A DNA stretch of 64,000 bases from an uncultured Clostridium sp. (GCA_947253885.1 CAMYAO010000006.1:54770-118769); one strand, 5' to 3'; counted from the stretch's first letter, positions 38,145 to 47,508 are shown. Notes: generated by a model from the sequence alone, not told the origin. Translations and numbers: made by a program.

Positions 38145-39215
38145 GTGAAGAAAGTGAGTCGGATAAAAGAATTTTTAATCAGGAAAGATGTTATTATTTC
38201 AGGACAGCGCTACGGAATTGATGCACTTGGTGCTATGGCACAGGGGTTGTTTGCTTCCTTATTGATAGGAACTATTTTGAGCACAATCGGCAATCAGTTT
38301 TCCATTCCGCTGTTGGTAACGATTGGTTCTTATGCCGCTGCGGTAAAAGGACCGGCTATGGCGGTGGCGATCGGCTACGCATTGCATGCACCGTCTCTCG
38401 TGCTGTTTTCCCTGTTAGCTGTCGGATATGCGGGAGATATATTGGGAGGTGCAGGCGGTCCGTTAGCCGTTTATGTATTAGCGGTGATTGCATGTGAGAT
38501 CGGAAAGGTAGTCAGTAAGGAGACAAAGCTGGATATTATTGTTACACCGGCAGTCACTATTCTGGCAGGAAGTCTGTTGGCAATGAAAATTGCTCCGGCG
38601 ATCGGAAACGGAGCACAGGCTTTCGGAAACGGAATTAAACTGGCGACAGAACTGCAACCGTTCTGGATGGGGATTATTGTGTCGGTTCTGATCGGAATTG
38701 CGCTGACACTTCCGATCAGTTCAGCTGCTATCTGTGCCGCAATCGGATTGACAGGACTTGCTGGAGGAGCGGCGCTTGCCGGCTGTTGCGCACAGATGGT
38801 GGGATTTGCCGTTATGTCTTATAAGGCAAATAAACTCGGAGGATTGGTTGCACAGGGATTGGGAACCTCTATGCTTCAAATGGGTAATATCGTAAGGAAA
38901 CCGATTATCTGGCTTCCGCCGATTTTGGTATCCGCAATTACCGGTCCGATTGCTACCTGTGTGTTTCATCTGAAAATGAACGGAACCGCAATCTCTTCCG
39001 GTATGGGAACCTGCGGTCTGGTAGGACAGATAGGGGTGTATACCGGTTGGGTCTTAGATATTGGAAAAGGGTTAAAGGACGGAATTACAGCATATGACTG
39101 GTTGGGATTGGGAATGATCTCCGTTGTATTGCCGGTAATTCTTACTCTGATGATCGGAGGGATATTTAAGAAGAGGGGAGTTATAGCAGACCGGGATTTG
39201 GAATTGAATCTATAA
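38145..39215 (+). CDS. PTS EIIC-type membrane protein (EIIC-2/PfoR-like)
   Basis: A 356-residue, very hydrophobic, Gly/Ala-rich protein with about nine membrane spans, of the COG3641 type (EIIC-like domain, PfoR relatives), which lacks the EIIA/EIIB phosphoryl-transfer domains. Substrate and function are unknown. Start is GTG 38145 or GTG 38154; the AGGTGAAGAAA in front of 38154 makes the second plausible. It follows the ABC-F gene closely, then a terminator. Confidence 0.75.
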   Translation: MKKVSRIKEFLIRKDVIISGQRYGIDALGAMAQGLFASLLIGTILSTIGNQFSIPLLVTIGSYAAAVKGPAMAVAIGYALHAPSLVLFSLLAVGYAGDILGGAGGPLAVYVLAVIACEIGKVVSKETKLDIIVTPAVTILAGSLLAMKIAPAIGNGAQAFGNGIKLATELQPFWMGIIVSVLIGIALTLPISSAAICAAIGLTGLAGGAALAGCCAQMVGFAVMSYKANKLGGLVAQGLGTSMLQMGNIVRKPIIWLPPILVSAITGPIATCVFHLKMNGTAISSGMGTCGLVGQIGVYTGWVLDIGKGLKDGITAYDWLGLGMISVVLPVILTLMIGGIFKKRGVIADRDLELNL

Positions 39216-39220
39216 CAATC

Positions 39221-39252
39221 AAAAGGCAACTTTTTTAGAAAAGTTGCCTTTT
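39221..39252 (+). terminator. Rho-independent terminator
   Basis: AAAAGGCAACTTTT (39221-39234) pairs perfectly with AAAAGTTGCCTTTT (39239-39252). Confidence 0.9.
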
Positions 39253-39337
39253 AGTTGTTTTTACAACGGAATTAGGAGAGAGGTGCGACTATAATCACAC
39301 CATAAGTCAAAATAATAAAGAATAAAAGGAGAATGGT

Positions 39338-39958
39338 ATGAGCGCATTTTTAGGACCGATTCATCATTGGCTATATAATAAAATTCAAATTCAGGAAGGG
39401 TTGATACAGTATCTTCTGGTTTCCCTTTCAGACAGAGCTGTTGCAGAACAGCTGGAGACGGAAATAACAGATCAGTTCGGCAGACTTCCGGAAGGAGATC
39501 TGGCATCGGTAATTGATGAAACCAATATTCACGGTTGGCTTCAGGGGCAGATTGCTGTTGTGGAGAGACGTCTGGCATATGTAATAACGGAAATAAAGAC
39601 ACAGAACAGATTGACCTTGAATGAGATTTGTGATCTTGCATTTGAATATGGAAGAAATAAGACATCTCAGACTGCTGAAACGATGGAAGAAGCATATCAG
39701 GTGTTGGAAAACAATCTTTTAAACGGAATGCCGTGTGATCATGTAAACCAGATTATGACAACTACAGTCGATTCTTTTATTTGGGAGAGAACCACAGAGA
39801 TACATGAGCAGTACTGGTTGGAAGTAAACGGTGACGTTTCGGACTATTATGCAGTAAGAGATGCATTGAGTGAAGGAATATTAAATGATGCAGGTTATAC
39901 GATTCGTCATTTAGAGGAAACAAAATACGAGTTGAGGAGAAAGACATGTACGGAATAG
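39338..39958 (+). CDS. Conserved hypothetical protein upstream of hemerythrin and hcp
   Basis: A 206-residue soluble, alpha-helical, acidic protein beginning MSAFLGPIHHWLYNKIQIQE. I recall such proteins beside hemerythrin-like genes in Clostridia but do not know a function or family name. AAAAGGAGAATGGT gives a good start. It overlaps the hemerythrin gene by 13 bases, so the products are probably made together and may act in the same nitrosative/oxidative response. Confidence 0.7.
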   Translation: MSAFLGPIHHWLYNKIQIQEGLIQYLLVSLSDRAVAEQLETEITDQFGRLPEGDLASVIDETNIHGWLQGQIAVVERRLAYVITEIKTQNRLTLNEICDLAFEYGRNKTSQTAETMEEAYQVLENNLLNGMPCDHVNQIMTTTVDSFIWERTTEIHEQYWLEVNGDVSDYYAVRDALSEGILNDAGYTIRHLEETKYELRRKTCTE

Positions 39959-40497
39959 AATTGTTGCTAGAAGAACATCAGAATATTATTCGTTTTACAG
40001 AAGTGCTTCGTGCCTATTGTAAAAAGCTTATGAAGGGTGCGGAAGTGGATGTGACTTTTTTAAGAGACTGTGTGGCATTCGGTCGCAATTATGCCGACGC
40101 ACATCACCATGGAAAAGAAGAAAAGATTTTATTTAAGATTATGTTGGATACCATGGGACCTATAGCAGAGAAGTTGGTTCGCAACGGAATGTTGGTAGAG
40201 CATGATTTGGGAAGGCTGCATATGGGCGGACTGGACACTGCATTAACAGCCTGGGAAGAAAAACCGACCGATGATATAAAGTTAGATATTATTTGCCACG
40301 CAAGTGGATATGCCGATTTACTTCGTAGACATATTGAGAAAGAAGATGCCGTTGTTTATACCTTTGCGGAAAGAGAACTTTCAGATGAAAGGAAGGAGCA
40401 GGTAAATCAAGAGACAAAGGTATTCGAAGAAGAAGAAACAAAGAACCGAATTCAGGATAAGTATTTATCCTGGTTAAACAAGCAAATGGAGGATTAA
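39946..40497 (+). CDS. Hemerythrin HHE domain protein
   Basis: A 183-residue four-helix protein with the diiron ligand pattern: H in LLEEHQNI, HHHGKEE (HxxxE) in YADAHHHGKEEKILF, H in LVEHDLGR and RRHIEKEDAVVY at the end. Binds O2 or NO at a non-haem diiron site. Coupled to the gene before it by overlap and four bases ahead of hcp, so it probably supplies NO sensing or scavenging to the hybrid-cluster protein. Confidence 0.88.
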   Translation: MYGIELLLEEHQNIIRFTEVLRAYCKKLMKGAEVDVTFLRDCVAFGRNYADAHHHGKEEKILFKIMLDTMGPIAEKLVRNGMLVEHDLGRLHMGGLDTALTAWEEKPTDDIKLDIICHASGYADLLRRHIEKEDAVVYTFAERELSDERKEQVNQETKVFEEEETKNRIQDKYLSWLNKQMED

Positions 40498-40501
40498 ATT
40501 A

Positions 40502-42139
40502 ATGAGTATGTTTTGTTATCAGTGTCAGGAAACTGCAAAAGGAACTGGTTGTACCGTAAAAGGTGTATGTGGAAAAACAGAAGAAGTGGCAAAGTTACAG
40601 GATTTGCTGATTCATGCAACAAAGGGAGTCTGTTCCGTGGTATATTCTGCAGGGATAAAAGCGGAAACCATTCCGGAAGTGAACAGAGAGGTGTATAAAA
40701 GTCTGTTTATCACAATTACAAATGCAAACTTTGATCCAGAAGCTATCGAGGCGCAGGCTGCTAAGATGATTCAGATTCGCGATGAATTGATCAAAGCGTA
40801 TGCTGTAAATACAGTAGATCTTCCGGACTCTGCAACTTTCTCTTTAGGTGATCGTGCTGAAAATTTGAAAAAGGCAGAGGTTGTCGGTGTTTTGGCAACA
40901 GAGAATGAAGATGTACGTTCTCTTCGCGAGTTAATCGTATACGGTTTAAAAGGTTTGGCAGCTTACGGTGATCATGCATTAAACTTAAGTATGGAAGACA
41001 ATGATATTTATGATTTTGTATATGAAGCGCTTGCAAAGGTTCAAGATGACAGCTTAAGTGTAGATGATCTGGTAGCATTGACTTTAAAAACCGGAGAATA
41101 TGGTGTAAAAGTAATGGCATTACTTGACAGTGCGAATACAACTGCTTACGGAAAACCGGAAGTAACAGAAGTAAATATCGGTGTTCGCAATAATCCTGCG
41201 ATTTTGATCTCGGGGCATGATCTGGCAGATTTAGAGCAGCTTTTAGAGCAGACAAAGGGAACTGGTGTAGATGTATATTCTCATGGTGAGATGTTGCCGG
41301 GACATTATTATCCAGCATTCAAAAAATACGATCATTTTGTAGGAAACTACGGGAATGCATGGTGGAAGCAAAAAGCGGAATTTGCAACTTTCCACGGACC
41401 TGTATTATTTACAACTAACTGCATTGTGCCTCCAAATGATGAAGAGTCTGCAAAGAAGATCTTTACAACCGGAGCAGCCGGTTATCCGGGAAGCAAACAT
41501 ATTGAAGCAGATGAGAACGGTAAGAAAGATTTCTCCGAAATTATTGCGTTAGCAAAAACCTTACCGGCACCGGAAGAAATTGAAACAGGAAAAATTGTAG
41601 GCGGTTTTGCGCATGATCAGGTATTTGCGTTGGCAGATAAAGTGGTAGATGCGGTAAAATCCGGTGCAATCAAGAAATTCTTTGTAATGGCGGGCTGTGA
41701 CGGACGTATGAAGTCCAGAAACTATTACACCGAGTTTGCAGAGAAGCTTCCAAAGGATACAGTTATCCTGACAGCGGGTTGTGCAAAATATAAGTATAAC
41801 AAATTAGACTTAGGTGATATCGGCGGAATTCCAAGAGTATTGGATGCAGGTCAGTGTAATGATTCTTATTCTTTAGCAGTGATTGCATTAAAATTACAGG
41901 AAATCTTTGGTGTAGACAGCATCAATGAGTTACCGATCTCTTATAACATTGCTTGGTATGAGCAGAAGGCCGTAATTGTATTATTGGCATTGTTACACTT
42001 AGGCGTGAAAAATATTCACCTCGGCCCGACACTTCCGGGCTTCCTGTCACCAAATGTAGCAAACGTATTAGTAGAAAACTTCGGTATTGCAGGAATCGGT
42101 ACAGTGGAAGACGATCTTGAGCTTTTCTTAGGAGCATAA
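40502..42139 (+). CDS. hcp: Hydroxylamine reductase / hybrid-cluster protein
   Basis: A full-length Hcp (545 residues). The N-terminal cysteines C5, C8, C17 and C23 bind a cubane cluster and the later conserved Cys/Glu/His residues (for example GHDLADLEQ, HGEMLPGHY, GCAKYKYN) bind the hybrid Fe-S-O cluster. Family activity: reduction of hydroxylamine, or NO reductase, used against nitrosative stress in anaerobes. Third gene of the 39338-42139 operon; terminator follows. No hcr reductase partner is present. Confidence 0.95.
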   Translation: MSMFCYQCQETAKGTGCTVKGVCGKTEEVAKLQDLLIHATKGVCSVVYSAGIKAETIPEVNREVYKSLFITITNANFDPEAIEAQAAKMIQIRDELIKAYAVNTVDLPDSATFSLGDRAENLKKAEVVGVLATENEDVRSLRELIVYGLKGLAAYGDHALNLSMEDNDIYDFVYEALAKVQDDSLSVDDLVALTLKTGEYGVKVMALLDSANTTAYGKPEVTEVNIGVRNNPAILISGHDLADLEQLLEQTKGTGVDVYSHGEMLPGHYYPAFKKYDHFVGNYGNAWWKQKAEFATFHGPVLFTTNCIVPPNDEESAKKIFTTGAAGYPGSKHIEADENGKKDFSEIIALAKTLPAPEEIETGKIVGGFAHDQVFALADKVVDAVKSGAIKKFFVMAGCDGRMKSRNYYTEFAEKLPKDTVILTAGCAKYKYNKLDLGDIGGIPRVLDAGQCNDSYSLAVIALKLQEIFGVDSINELPISYNIAWYEQKAVIVLLALLHLGVKNIHLGPTLPGFLSPNVANVLVENFGIAGIGTVEDDLELFLGA

Positions 42140-42165
42140 GATATTTAATTAAAATTTGAATATAG

Positions 42166-42203
42166 CAGGCAGCGGATTACAAAGGTAGTTTGCTGTCTGT
42201 TTT
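42166..42203 (+). terminator. Rho-independent terminator after hcp
   Basis: CAGGCAGC (42166-42173) pairs with GCTGTCTG (42192-42199) with one G-T pair, followed by TTTT. Confidence 0.7.
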
Positions 42204-42646
42204 GCTTTGGCTCCATTGTCCTACTGAACAAAAATTATAGAATGAAATAAGCGGTCGTGACTAAAACATCCGTTGAACTCATCTTTTATCAAAAGGAAAC
42301 GAAGCGCCATTTGAAAGAAATATGTAATCGAATGAGGAGGATTTAATCTTACGAAAAAAGAAGATCAGTATATGAAGCTAAAAATAACTTGTTTCTAATA
42401 GAAAATTCTAGTTTCTGATTTTTGGCAAAACTAAGTTTCGGAAAATACATACTATTTTGATTTGCAGGAATTTACTTTTGTAATGGATATTCTGAACTGG
42501 AATCTCGAATTCCAATTCAGCAAAGAAGTCAAATTATAAAATATATTCCAGATTTACGTAATGAAAACTTCACTACTACTTTAATTATTCATATTTTCGG
42601 GATACAATTGACTTCATTAAGTGCACCATTGAAGAGGAGATGTGCT
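42204..42646. other. AT-rich spacer upstream of the XRE gene with an inverted repeat
   Basis: About 440 bases without a gene. CTGAACTGGAAT (42492-42503) is repeated inverted at 42509-42520 with one mismatch; it could be a controller-protein operator or a short hairpin. No other structure is seen. Confidence 0.4.
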
Positions 42647-42862
42647 ATGGCTGTAAGTTATAAGAAATTATTTCATATGTTGATAGATAGAAGTATGACT
42701 GTCGCAGAACTTCAGAAAGAGGCTGGATACAGTGCTAATATTTCAACGCGAATGCGTCGGGACGAATATGTATATTTAGAATCGATGGAAAAGATATGTC
42801 GGGTATTGAACTGCAAAATAGATGATATTGTGGACTTTATTCCAGATAATGAAAAGGACTAA
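42647..42862 (+). CDS. XRE-family HTH regulator, YozG-like
   Basis: A 71-residue Cro/CI-type regulator (SYKKLFHMLIDRSMTVAELQKEAG then MEKICRVLNCKIDDIVDF). Translation starts at 42647 after GAAGAGGAGATGTGCT; the in-frame ATG at 42608 lacks a ribosome site. It lies directly before the type IIS restriction-modification relic, the position of controller (C) proteins, and could have regulated it. Complete. Confidence 0.8.
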   Translation: MAVSYKKLFHMLIDRSMTVAELQKEAGYSANISTRMRRDEYVYLESMEKICRVLNCKIDDIVDFIPDNEKD

Positions 42863-42867
42863 CTTAT

Positions 42868-42918
42868 ATGAGATATATAGGTGGGAAAAACGCTTTTGCT
42901 TGATAATATTGAACAAGT
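42868..42918 (+). pseudogene. D12-class DNA adenine methyltransferase, N-terminal stub
   Basis: After AAGGACTAACTTAT, ATG 42868 starts MRYIGGK; one base out of phase the text continues TLLLDNIEQVPG. MRYIGGKTLLLDNI is the typical start (motif I) of D12-class N6-adenine methyltransferases such as M.FokI. About 15 residues later it changes into the restriction subunit, so nearly all of the methylase is deleted. Confidence 0.6.
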
Positions 42919-42921
42919 TCC

Positions 42922-44212
42922 AGGGGATTAAAAAAATTAAAGAAAGTAGTTAGTGTTTTTCAACATAATTCAGTAGATAATCAATGGCTTATAAATGAAA
43001 GGCTTCCATTGCTATTGTATTATAATCTTATATCACAACCGAATTATGTTCTGTTTTTAGACAAATTGGGACAAGTCGTTATTGAGGTTGATTATTTACA
43101 TCTCAAAGGAAGAGGTACAGGATCTGCGGGGAGAGCAACTGCTATTTGTACAGGAATTATTCAGGCGGTTATTGATAGACAGCAAAATAAAACATACACA
43201 GATGAAGCAGGAAATTCTATTACAATAAAGAAACTATATACGGATGATTGGTCAGCAGAAGGTTATTTGAGATGGGCAATTTCCTGCGGACTTTTGGAAT
43301 ATATTAATGATACAGATACTTGTAAGCTTACGCCATTAGGAATTGAATTAGCTAATTCTGGAGACAATACATCTGAAGAGAAGGAAGCTCTATCTAAAGC
43401 ATTACTATCATATTCACCTGTTATAAGAATACTATCTCTCTTACAGAATCAAGATAATCAAACAAAATTTGAGTTAGGAAGTAAATTAGGCTTTAAGGGA
43501 GAAATGGGATTTACGTCTATTCCACAAGAGGTCTACTTATGTGACTATTGTGAGGCAACAACGTCAAAGGAAAAATCTAAAGTTCGTAGTAATGATGAAG
43601 GAGATTCTGATAAATACGCAAGAGGCATTGCAAGTTTGTGTATACAAATGGGGGGTAGAGTCGTCCAACAATGATATAACTGGTACTTATCGAGGTCATA
43701 CATATACAGCTTCTCTACAAACCTATTCGATAACTCGTGCAGGGGAACGGGCATTAATTAAAGTGAAAGGAAATTCAAGTAATCCGCGTTTGCCAAGAAT
43801 ACTGATGTTCGAAATGCTAGCCTCAAATAAGGCACATGGCTCAAATTATTTAAGATATCAACGAGCTGCTTTAATAAAAACTTTTTCAACAACATCAAAG
43901 ACTTTAGATCAGTTAAAAGAAGGGTTAAAGGGATACGATTTAGATATTGATGTTTCAGCAATTGAAGATCATATTGTGGGTCTTCAATCTATAGGTATTG
44001 AAATAGCGATAGATGGCAATAAATATAAGCTTATGGATAAAATAGAAAGTCTGGTGTTACCTGAAAGAACCGCATGCGTTAAAGATTCTGTCAATGATAT
44101 TATTGACAGAGTTCGTGGGAAACTGAAATATCTGGATCATAAATATCTGGCACTTATTGATTTGGCATATAGTGATGTTGCCTCTAAAGCAAAGAAAAAC
44201 GTGGAGGAGTAA
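42922..44212 (+). pseudogene. FokI-like type IIS restriction enzyme, recognition domain only, frameshifted
   Basis: The frame opens at 42913 (LKKLKKVVSVFQHNS, like the FokI LKRVVQVFDRNS) and goes on with GRGTGSAGR, TDDWSAEGYLRWAISCGLLEYIN, KFELGSKLGFKGEMGFTS and SDKYARGIASL, colinear with the FokI recognition subdomain D1. In a G6 run at 43650-43655 the frame is lost; D2 and D3 continue in the next frame (RLPRILMFEMLASN, YLRYQRAALIKT, KLKYLDHKYLALIDLAYSD) to a stop at 44212. This is exactly where the FokI cleavage domain should begin. The nuclease (PD-D/EXK) is missing. I identify it from memory of FokI; a pairwise alignment would settle it. Confidence 0.82.
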
Positions 44213-44404
44213 AGGATTAGTAAGTGTAATTTGACATCCGATAACTGTGGTCGAAGAGCTGTAAAACACACACTTTATGCAATAGAATTATTTAATTAAG
44301 ATATGGAGTACTGGAAAAGAGAAAATTCTATCGTCTTTTTCTGAATAAGTGATAAAATAAACTTATCCACTAATAATTAAGATAACAGAAAAGAGAATGA
44401 CAAC

Positions 44405-45184
44405 ATGATAGAAACAATTCAAGGTGTACTGATTCCGTTTATCGGAACATCTGCCGGAGCAGCAATGGTATTCTTTATGAAGAAGGAGCTAAATCAACAG
44501 TTGCAGCGGGCATTGACGGGATTTGCAGCCGGAGTGATGGTTGCGGCATCTGTCTGGAGCCTTTTGATCCCGGCGTTGGAACAGTCAGAGCATCTGGGTA
44601 GATTTTCCTTTTTTCCGGCAGCGGCAGGATTCTGGGCGGGAATATTATTTTTGTTGCTGCTGGATCATGTTATCCCTCATCTTCATTTAAACAGTCAGCA
44701 GGCGGAAGGACCGAAAAGTGATTTAAAGAAAACAACGATGCTTGTACTTGCAGTTACGCTGCATAATATCCCGGAAGGTATGGCGGTAGGGGTTGTTTAT
44801 GCCGGTTGGCTGGCAGGAAATTCTACCATTACAGTGATGGGAGCTTTAACCTTGTCTTTGGGAATTGCAATTCAGAACTTTCCGGAGGGAGCGATTATTT
44901 CTATGCCTCTGAAAAGTAATGGAATGAGTAAAGTAAAGGCATTTATGTACGGAGTCCTTTCCGGGATTGTAGAGCCGGTCGGAGCACTTTTGACGATTTT
45001 GTTTGCTTCATTGGTAGTTCCGGCACTGCCGTACCTGTTAAGTTTTGCCGCAGGAGCCATGATTTATGTAGTTATAGAAGAATTAATTCCGGAGATGTCT
45101 CAAGGGGAACACTCTAATATCGGAACCGTATTTTTCGGAGTGGGATTTTCTGTTATGATGATATTGGATGTAGCATTGGGATAA
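44405..45184 (+). CDS. ZIP-family metal transporter (ZupT-like)
   Basis: A 259-residue, eight-span membrane protein with the ZIP signatures HNIPEGMAVG (TM4) and IQNFPEGAIIS (TM5) that form the binuclear metal site, and a His-containing loop (HVIPHLHL). Family members take up Zn2+ and related divalent ions. No metal-regulated operator is visible. GAAAAGAGAATGACAAC precedes ATG. Last gene before the ribosomal block. Confidence 0.92.
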   Translation: MIETIQGVLIPFIGTSAGAAMVFFMKKELNQQLQRALTGFAAGVMVAASVWSLLIPALEQSEHLGRFSFFPAAAGFWAGILFLLLLDHVIPHLHLNSQQAEGPKSDLKKTTMLVLAVTLHNIPEGMAVGVVYAGWLAGNSTITVMGALTLSLGIAIQNFPEGAIISMPLKSNGMSKVKAFMYGVLSGIVEPVGALLTILFASLVVPALPYLLSFAAGAMIYVVIEELIPEMSQGEHSNIGTVFFGVGFSVMMILDVALG

Positions 45185-45280
45185 AAAATAAAACTCCTGT
45201 ACGCTCTGAATACATAGTATTGCCAGTATAGTAATTAATAAAGTAGAGATATAAAATGATGTAAAGAAAGCCGAAATCGG

Positions 45281-45309
45281 TTGACTCACTACAATTGACA
45301 TGGTATAGT
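45281..45309 (+). promoter_or_regulatory. Promoter of the rpmG-secE-nusG-rplKA operon
   Basis: TTGACT (45281-45286), 17-base spacer, TATAGT (45304-45309). Confidence 0.7.
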
Positions 45310-45374
45310 AGATGGGCGATGGAAGTAGGCTTTTTTTTTATGCCTAAAATTAGATTAAAACGGAGGTAGAAGTT

Positions 45375-45524
45375 GTGCGCGTAAAAATTACATTAGAATG
45401 TACCGAATGTAAGCAACGTAATTACAACCTTACAAAGGAAAAGAAAAATCATCCTGATCGTATGGAAGTAAGAAAGTACTGCAGATTCTGCAAGAAACAT
45501 ACGTTGCACAAAGAAACAAAGTAA
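45375..45524 (+). CDS. rpmG: 50S ribosomal protein L33
   Basis: A 49-residue L33 of the zinc-binding (C+) type with two CxxC pairs (CTEC near residue 9, CRFC near residue 37). GTG start after ACGGAGGTAGAAGTT. First gene of the operon; secE follows 26 bases downstream. The shape MRVKITLECTEC is typical for low-GC Gram-positives. Confidence 0.95.
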   Translation: MRVKITLECTECKQRNYNLTKEKKNHPDRMEVRKYCRFCKKHTLHKETK

Positions 45525-45550
45525 TCAACAGATGAAAAAGGAAGTGGCGT

Positions 45551-45754
45551 ATGAAAGACGTTAAGGAAGTAAAACAAAAAACCGGATGGTTTGCCGGATT
45601 CAAATCGGAATTCAAAAAAATTGTTTGGTTGGATAAAGCTTCAGTTGGAAAACAGACATTAGCAGTAGTGATTGTTTCCATCATCCTAGGTATCATCATT
45701 GCCCTTGTAGATTTCGGTCTGCAGCACGGCATCGATTTTCTGGTAAAACTTTAA
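45551..45754 (+). CDS. secE: Preprotein translocase subunit SecE
   Basis: A 67-residue, single-span SecE: amphipathic helix (FKSEFKKIVWLDK) followed by the membrane segment LAVVIVSIILGIIIAL. Clamps SecY in the translocon. GGAAGTGGCGT precedes ATG. In the usual rpmG-secE-nusG order. Confidence 0.94.
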   Translation: MKDVKEVKQKTGWFAGFKSEFKKIVWLDKASVGKQTLAVVIVSIILGIIIALVDFGLQHGIDFLVKL

Positions 45755-45775
45755 GAAAGGCGCAGGTAAATGTAA

Positions 45776-46291
45776 ATGGCAGAGGCTCGCTGGTATGTAG
45801 TACATACTTATTCCGGATATGAGAATAAGGTAAAACTGAACATTGAAAAAAAGATTAGTAACAGACATCTTGAAGAGGAAATATTAGAAGTAAGTGTTCC
45901 AATGCAAGAAGTGATGGAATTAAAAAAAGGGGATAAAAAACCCGTAGAAAAGAAGATGTTTCCAGGTTATGTACTTATTAATATGGTTATGAATGATGAT
46001 ACGTGGTATGTTGTTCGTAATACCAGGGGGGTTACAGGATTTGTCGGTCCTGGATCAAAGCCGGTACCATTGACCGAGGCTGAAATGAGAAGACTGGGAA
46101 TCAAGAGCGAGAAGTTAATCGTCAACTTTGCAGAGGGTGATACTGTTGAAGTAATCGCTGGAGCATGGAAAGGACATTCCGGAATTATTCAATCCATGAA
46201 TGAAGCAAAAGAAGTTGTAACTTTAAACTTCGAACTATTTGGTCGCGAAACGCCAGTAGAAATAAGTTTCGCAGATGTTCAAAAAATGTAA
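45776..46291 (+). CDS. nusG: Transcription termination/antitermination protein NusG
   Basis: A 171-residue NusG: N-terminal NGN domain (ARWYVVHTYSGYENKVK, PGYVLINMVMNDDTWYVVRNT) and C-terminal KOW domain (EGDTVEVIAGAWKGHSGII). Binds RNA polymerase and links transcription to ribosomes or Rho. Good AAAGGCGCAGGT before ATG. Confidence 0.96.
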   Translation: MAEARWYVVHTYSGYENKVKLNIEKKISNRHLEEEILEVSVPMQEVMELKKGDKKPVEKKMFPGYVLINMVMNDDTWYVVRNTRGVTGFVGPGSKPVPLTEAEMRRLGIKSEKLIVNFAEGDTVEVIAGAWKGHSGIIQSMNEAKEVVTLNFELFGRETPVEISFADVQKM

Positions 46292-46334
46292 AGGTTCTTG
46301 TTTGACAAGAAAAATGTAAAGGAGGCAATCTCAA

Positions 46335-46760
46335 ATGGCAAAGAAAGTAGAAGGATATATCAAACTGCAGATTCCTGCCGGAAAGGCTACACCAGCCCCT
46401 CCAGTTGGTCCTGCACTTGGACAGCACGGTGTAAACATCGTAGAGTTTACAAAACAGTTCAATGCACAGACAGCTGACAAAGGTGACTTAATTATCCCTG
46501 TTGTAATTACTGTATATGCTGACAGAAGCTTCAGCTTCATCACAAAAACTCCACCGGCACCTGTATTAATCAAAAAGGCTTGCAACATTCAGTCCGGATC
46601 AGGTGTTCCAAATAAGACAAAAGTTGCAACAATTACAAAAGATCAGATTCGTGAAATCGCCGAGACGAAGATGCCGGATTTAAATGCGGCAACTATTGAA
46701 GCGGCAATGAGTATGATTGCCGGTACTGCAAGAAGTATGGGCGTAACTGTAGAAGAGTAA
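46335..46760 (+). CDS. rplK: 50S ribosomal protein L11
   Basis: A complete 141-residue L11 (YIKLQIPAGKATPAPPVGPALGQHGVNI; C-terminal rRNA-binding domain through SMGVTVEE). AAAGGAGG precedes ATG. Forms the GTPase-associated center with L10-L12. Confidence 0.97.
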   Translation: MAKKVEGYIKLQIPAGKATPAPPVGPALGQHGVNIVEFTKQFNAQTADKGDLIIPVVITVYADRSFSFITKTPPAPVLIKKACNIQSGSGVPNKTKVATITKDQIREIAETKMPDLNAATIEAAMSMIAGTARSMGVTVEE

Positions 46761-46815
46761 TTTATAGAATATGTGGGAGGGTCCTCTCCCGACAATACCA
46801 CTAGGAGGTTTCTTC

Positions 46816-47508
46816 ATGAAAAGAGGGAAAAAATATACAGAGGCTTTAAAGTCTTATAATAAAGCTGAAAATTTCGAAGCTGATGCAGCAATCGACATCG
46901 TAAAAGAAAATGCAAAAGCTAATTTCGACGAGACAATTGAAGTACATATCCGTACAGGCTGTGATGGACGTCATGCAGAGCAGCAGATTCGTGGAGCAGT
47001 AGTTTTGCCTCACGGAACAGGTAAAAAAGTTCGTGTTTTAGTATTTGCAAAAGGACCAAAAGCAGACGAGGCAGAAGCAGCAGGTGCTGATTTTGTCGGT
47101 GGTGAGGAATTGATTCCAAAGATCCAGAATGACGGTTGGTTTGAATTCGATGTAGTAGTAGCTACCCCTGATATGATGGGTGTTGTAGGTCGTTTAGGAC
47201 GTGTACTCGGACCAAAAGGTTTAATGCCGAACCCTAAAGCAGGTACCGTTACTATGGATGTTACAAAGGCAATCGAAGATATCAAAGCTGGTAAAATTGA
47301 ATATCGTTTGGATAAAACAAATATTATCCACGTACCAGTTGGAAAAGCATCCTTTACAAAAGAACAATTAGCGGACAACTTCCAGACGCTTATGGATGCC
47401 ATCGTGAAAGCTAGACCGAGTGCATTAAAGGGTCAGTACTTAAAGAACATCACAATTACAAGTACAATGGGACCCGGAGTGAAAGTAAACACAGCAAAAT
47501 ACGTTTAG
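46816..47508 (+). CDS. rplA: 50S ribosomal protein L1
   Basis: Full-length L1 (230 residues): KRGKKYTEALK at the start, GADFVGGEEL, GPKGLMPNPKAGTVT and the closing TSTMGPGVK. Start at 46816 after CTAGGAGGTTTCTTC; the longer reading from 46771 is not supported. Forms the L1 stalk; in this operon likely autoregulatory. Confidence 0.96.
   Translation: MKRGKKYTEALKSYNKAENFEADAAIDIVKENAKANFDETIEVHIRTGCDGRHAEQQIRGAVVLPHGTGKKVRVLVFAKGPKADEAEAAGADFVGGEELIPKIQNDGWFEFDVVVATPDMMGVVGRLGRVLGPKGLMPNPKAGTVTMDVTKAIEDIKAGKIEYRLDKTNIIHVPVGKASFTKEQLADNFQTLMDAIVKARPSALKGQYLKNITITSTMGPGVKVNTAKYV

Noticed and set aside
39261..39695. Minus-strand 144-residue open frame
   Set aside because: It overlaps the plus-strand gene at 39338 that has a good ribosome site and operon coupling, and its translation has no protein-like pattern.
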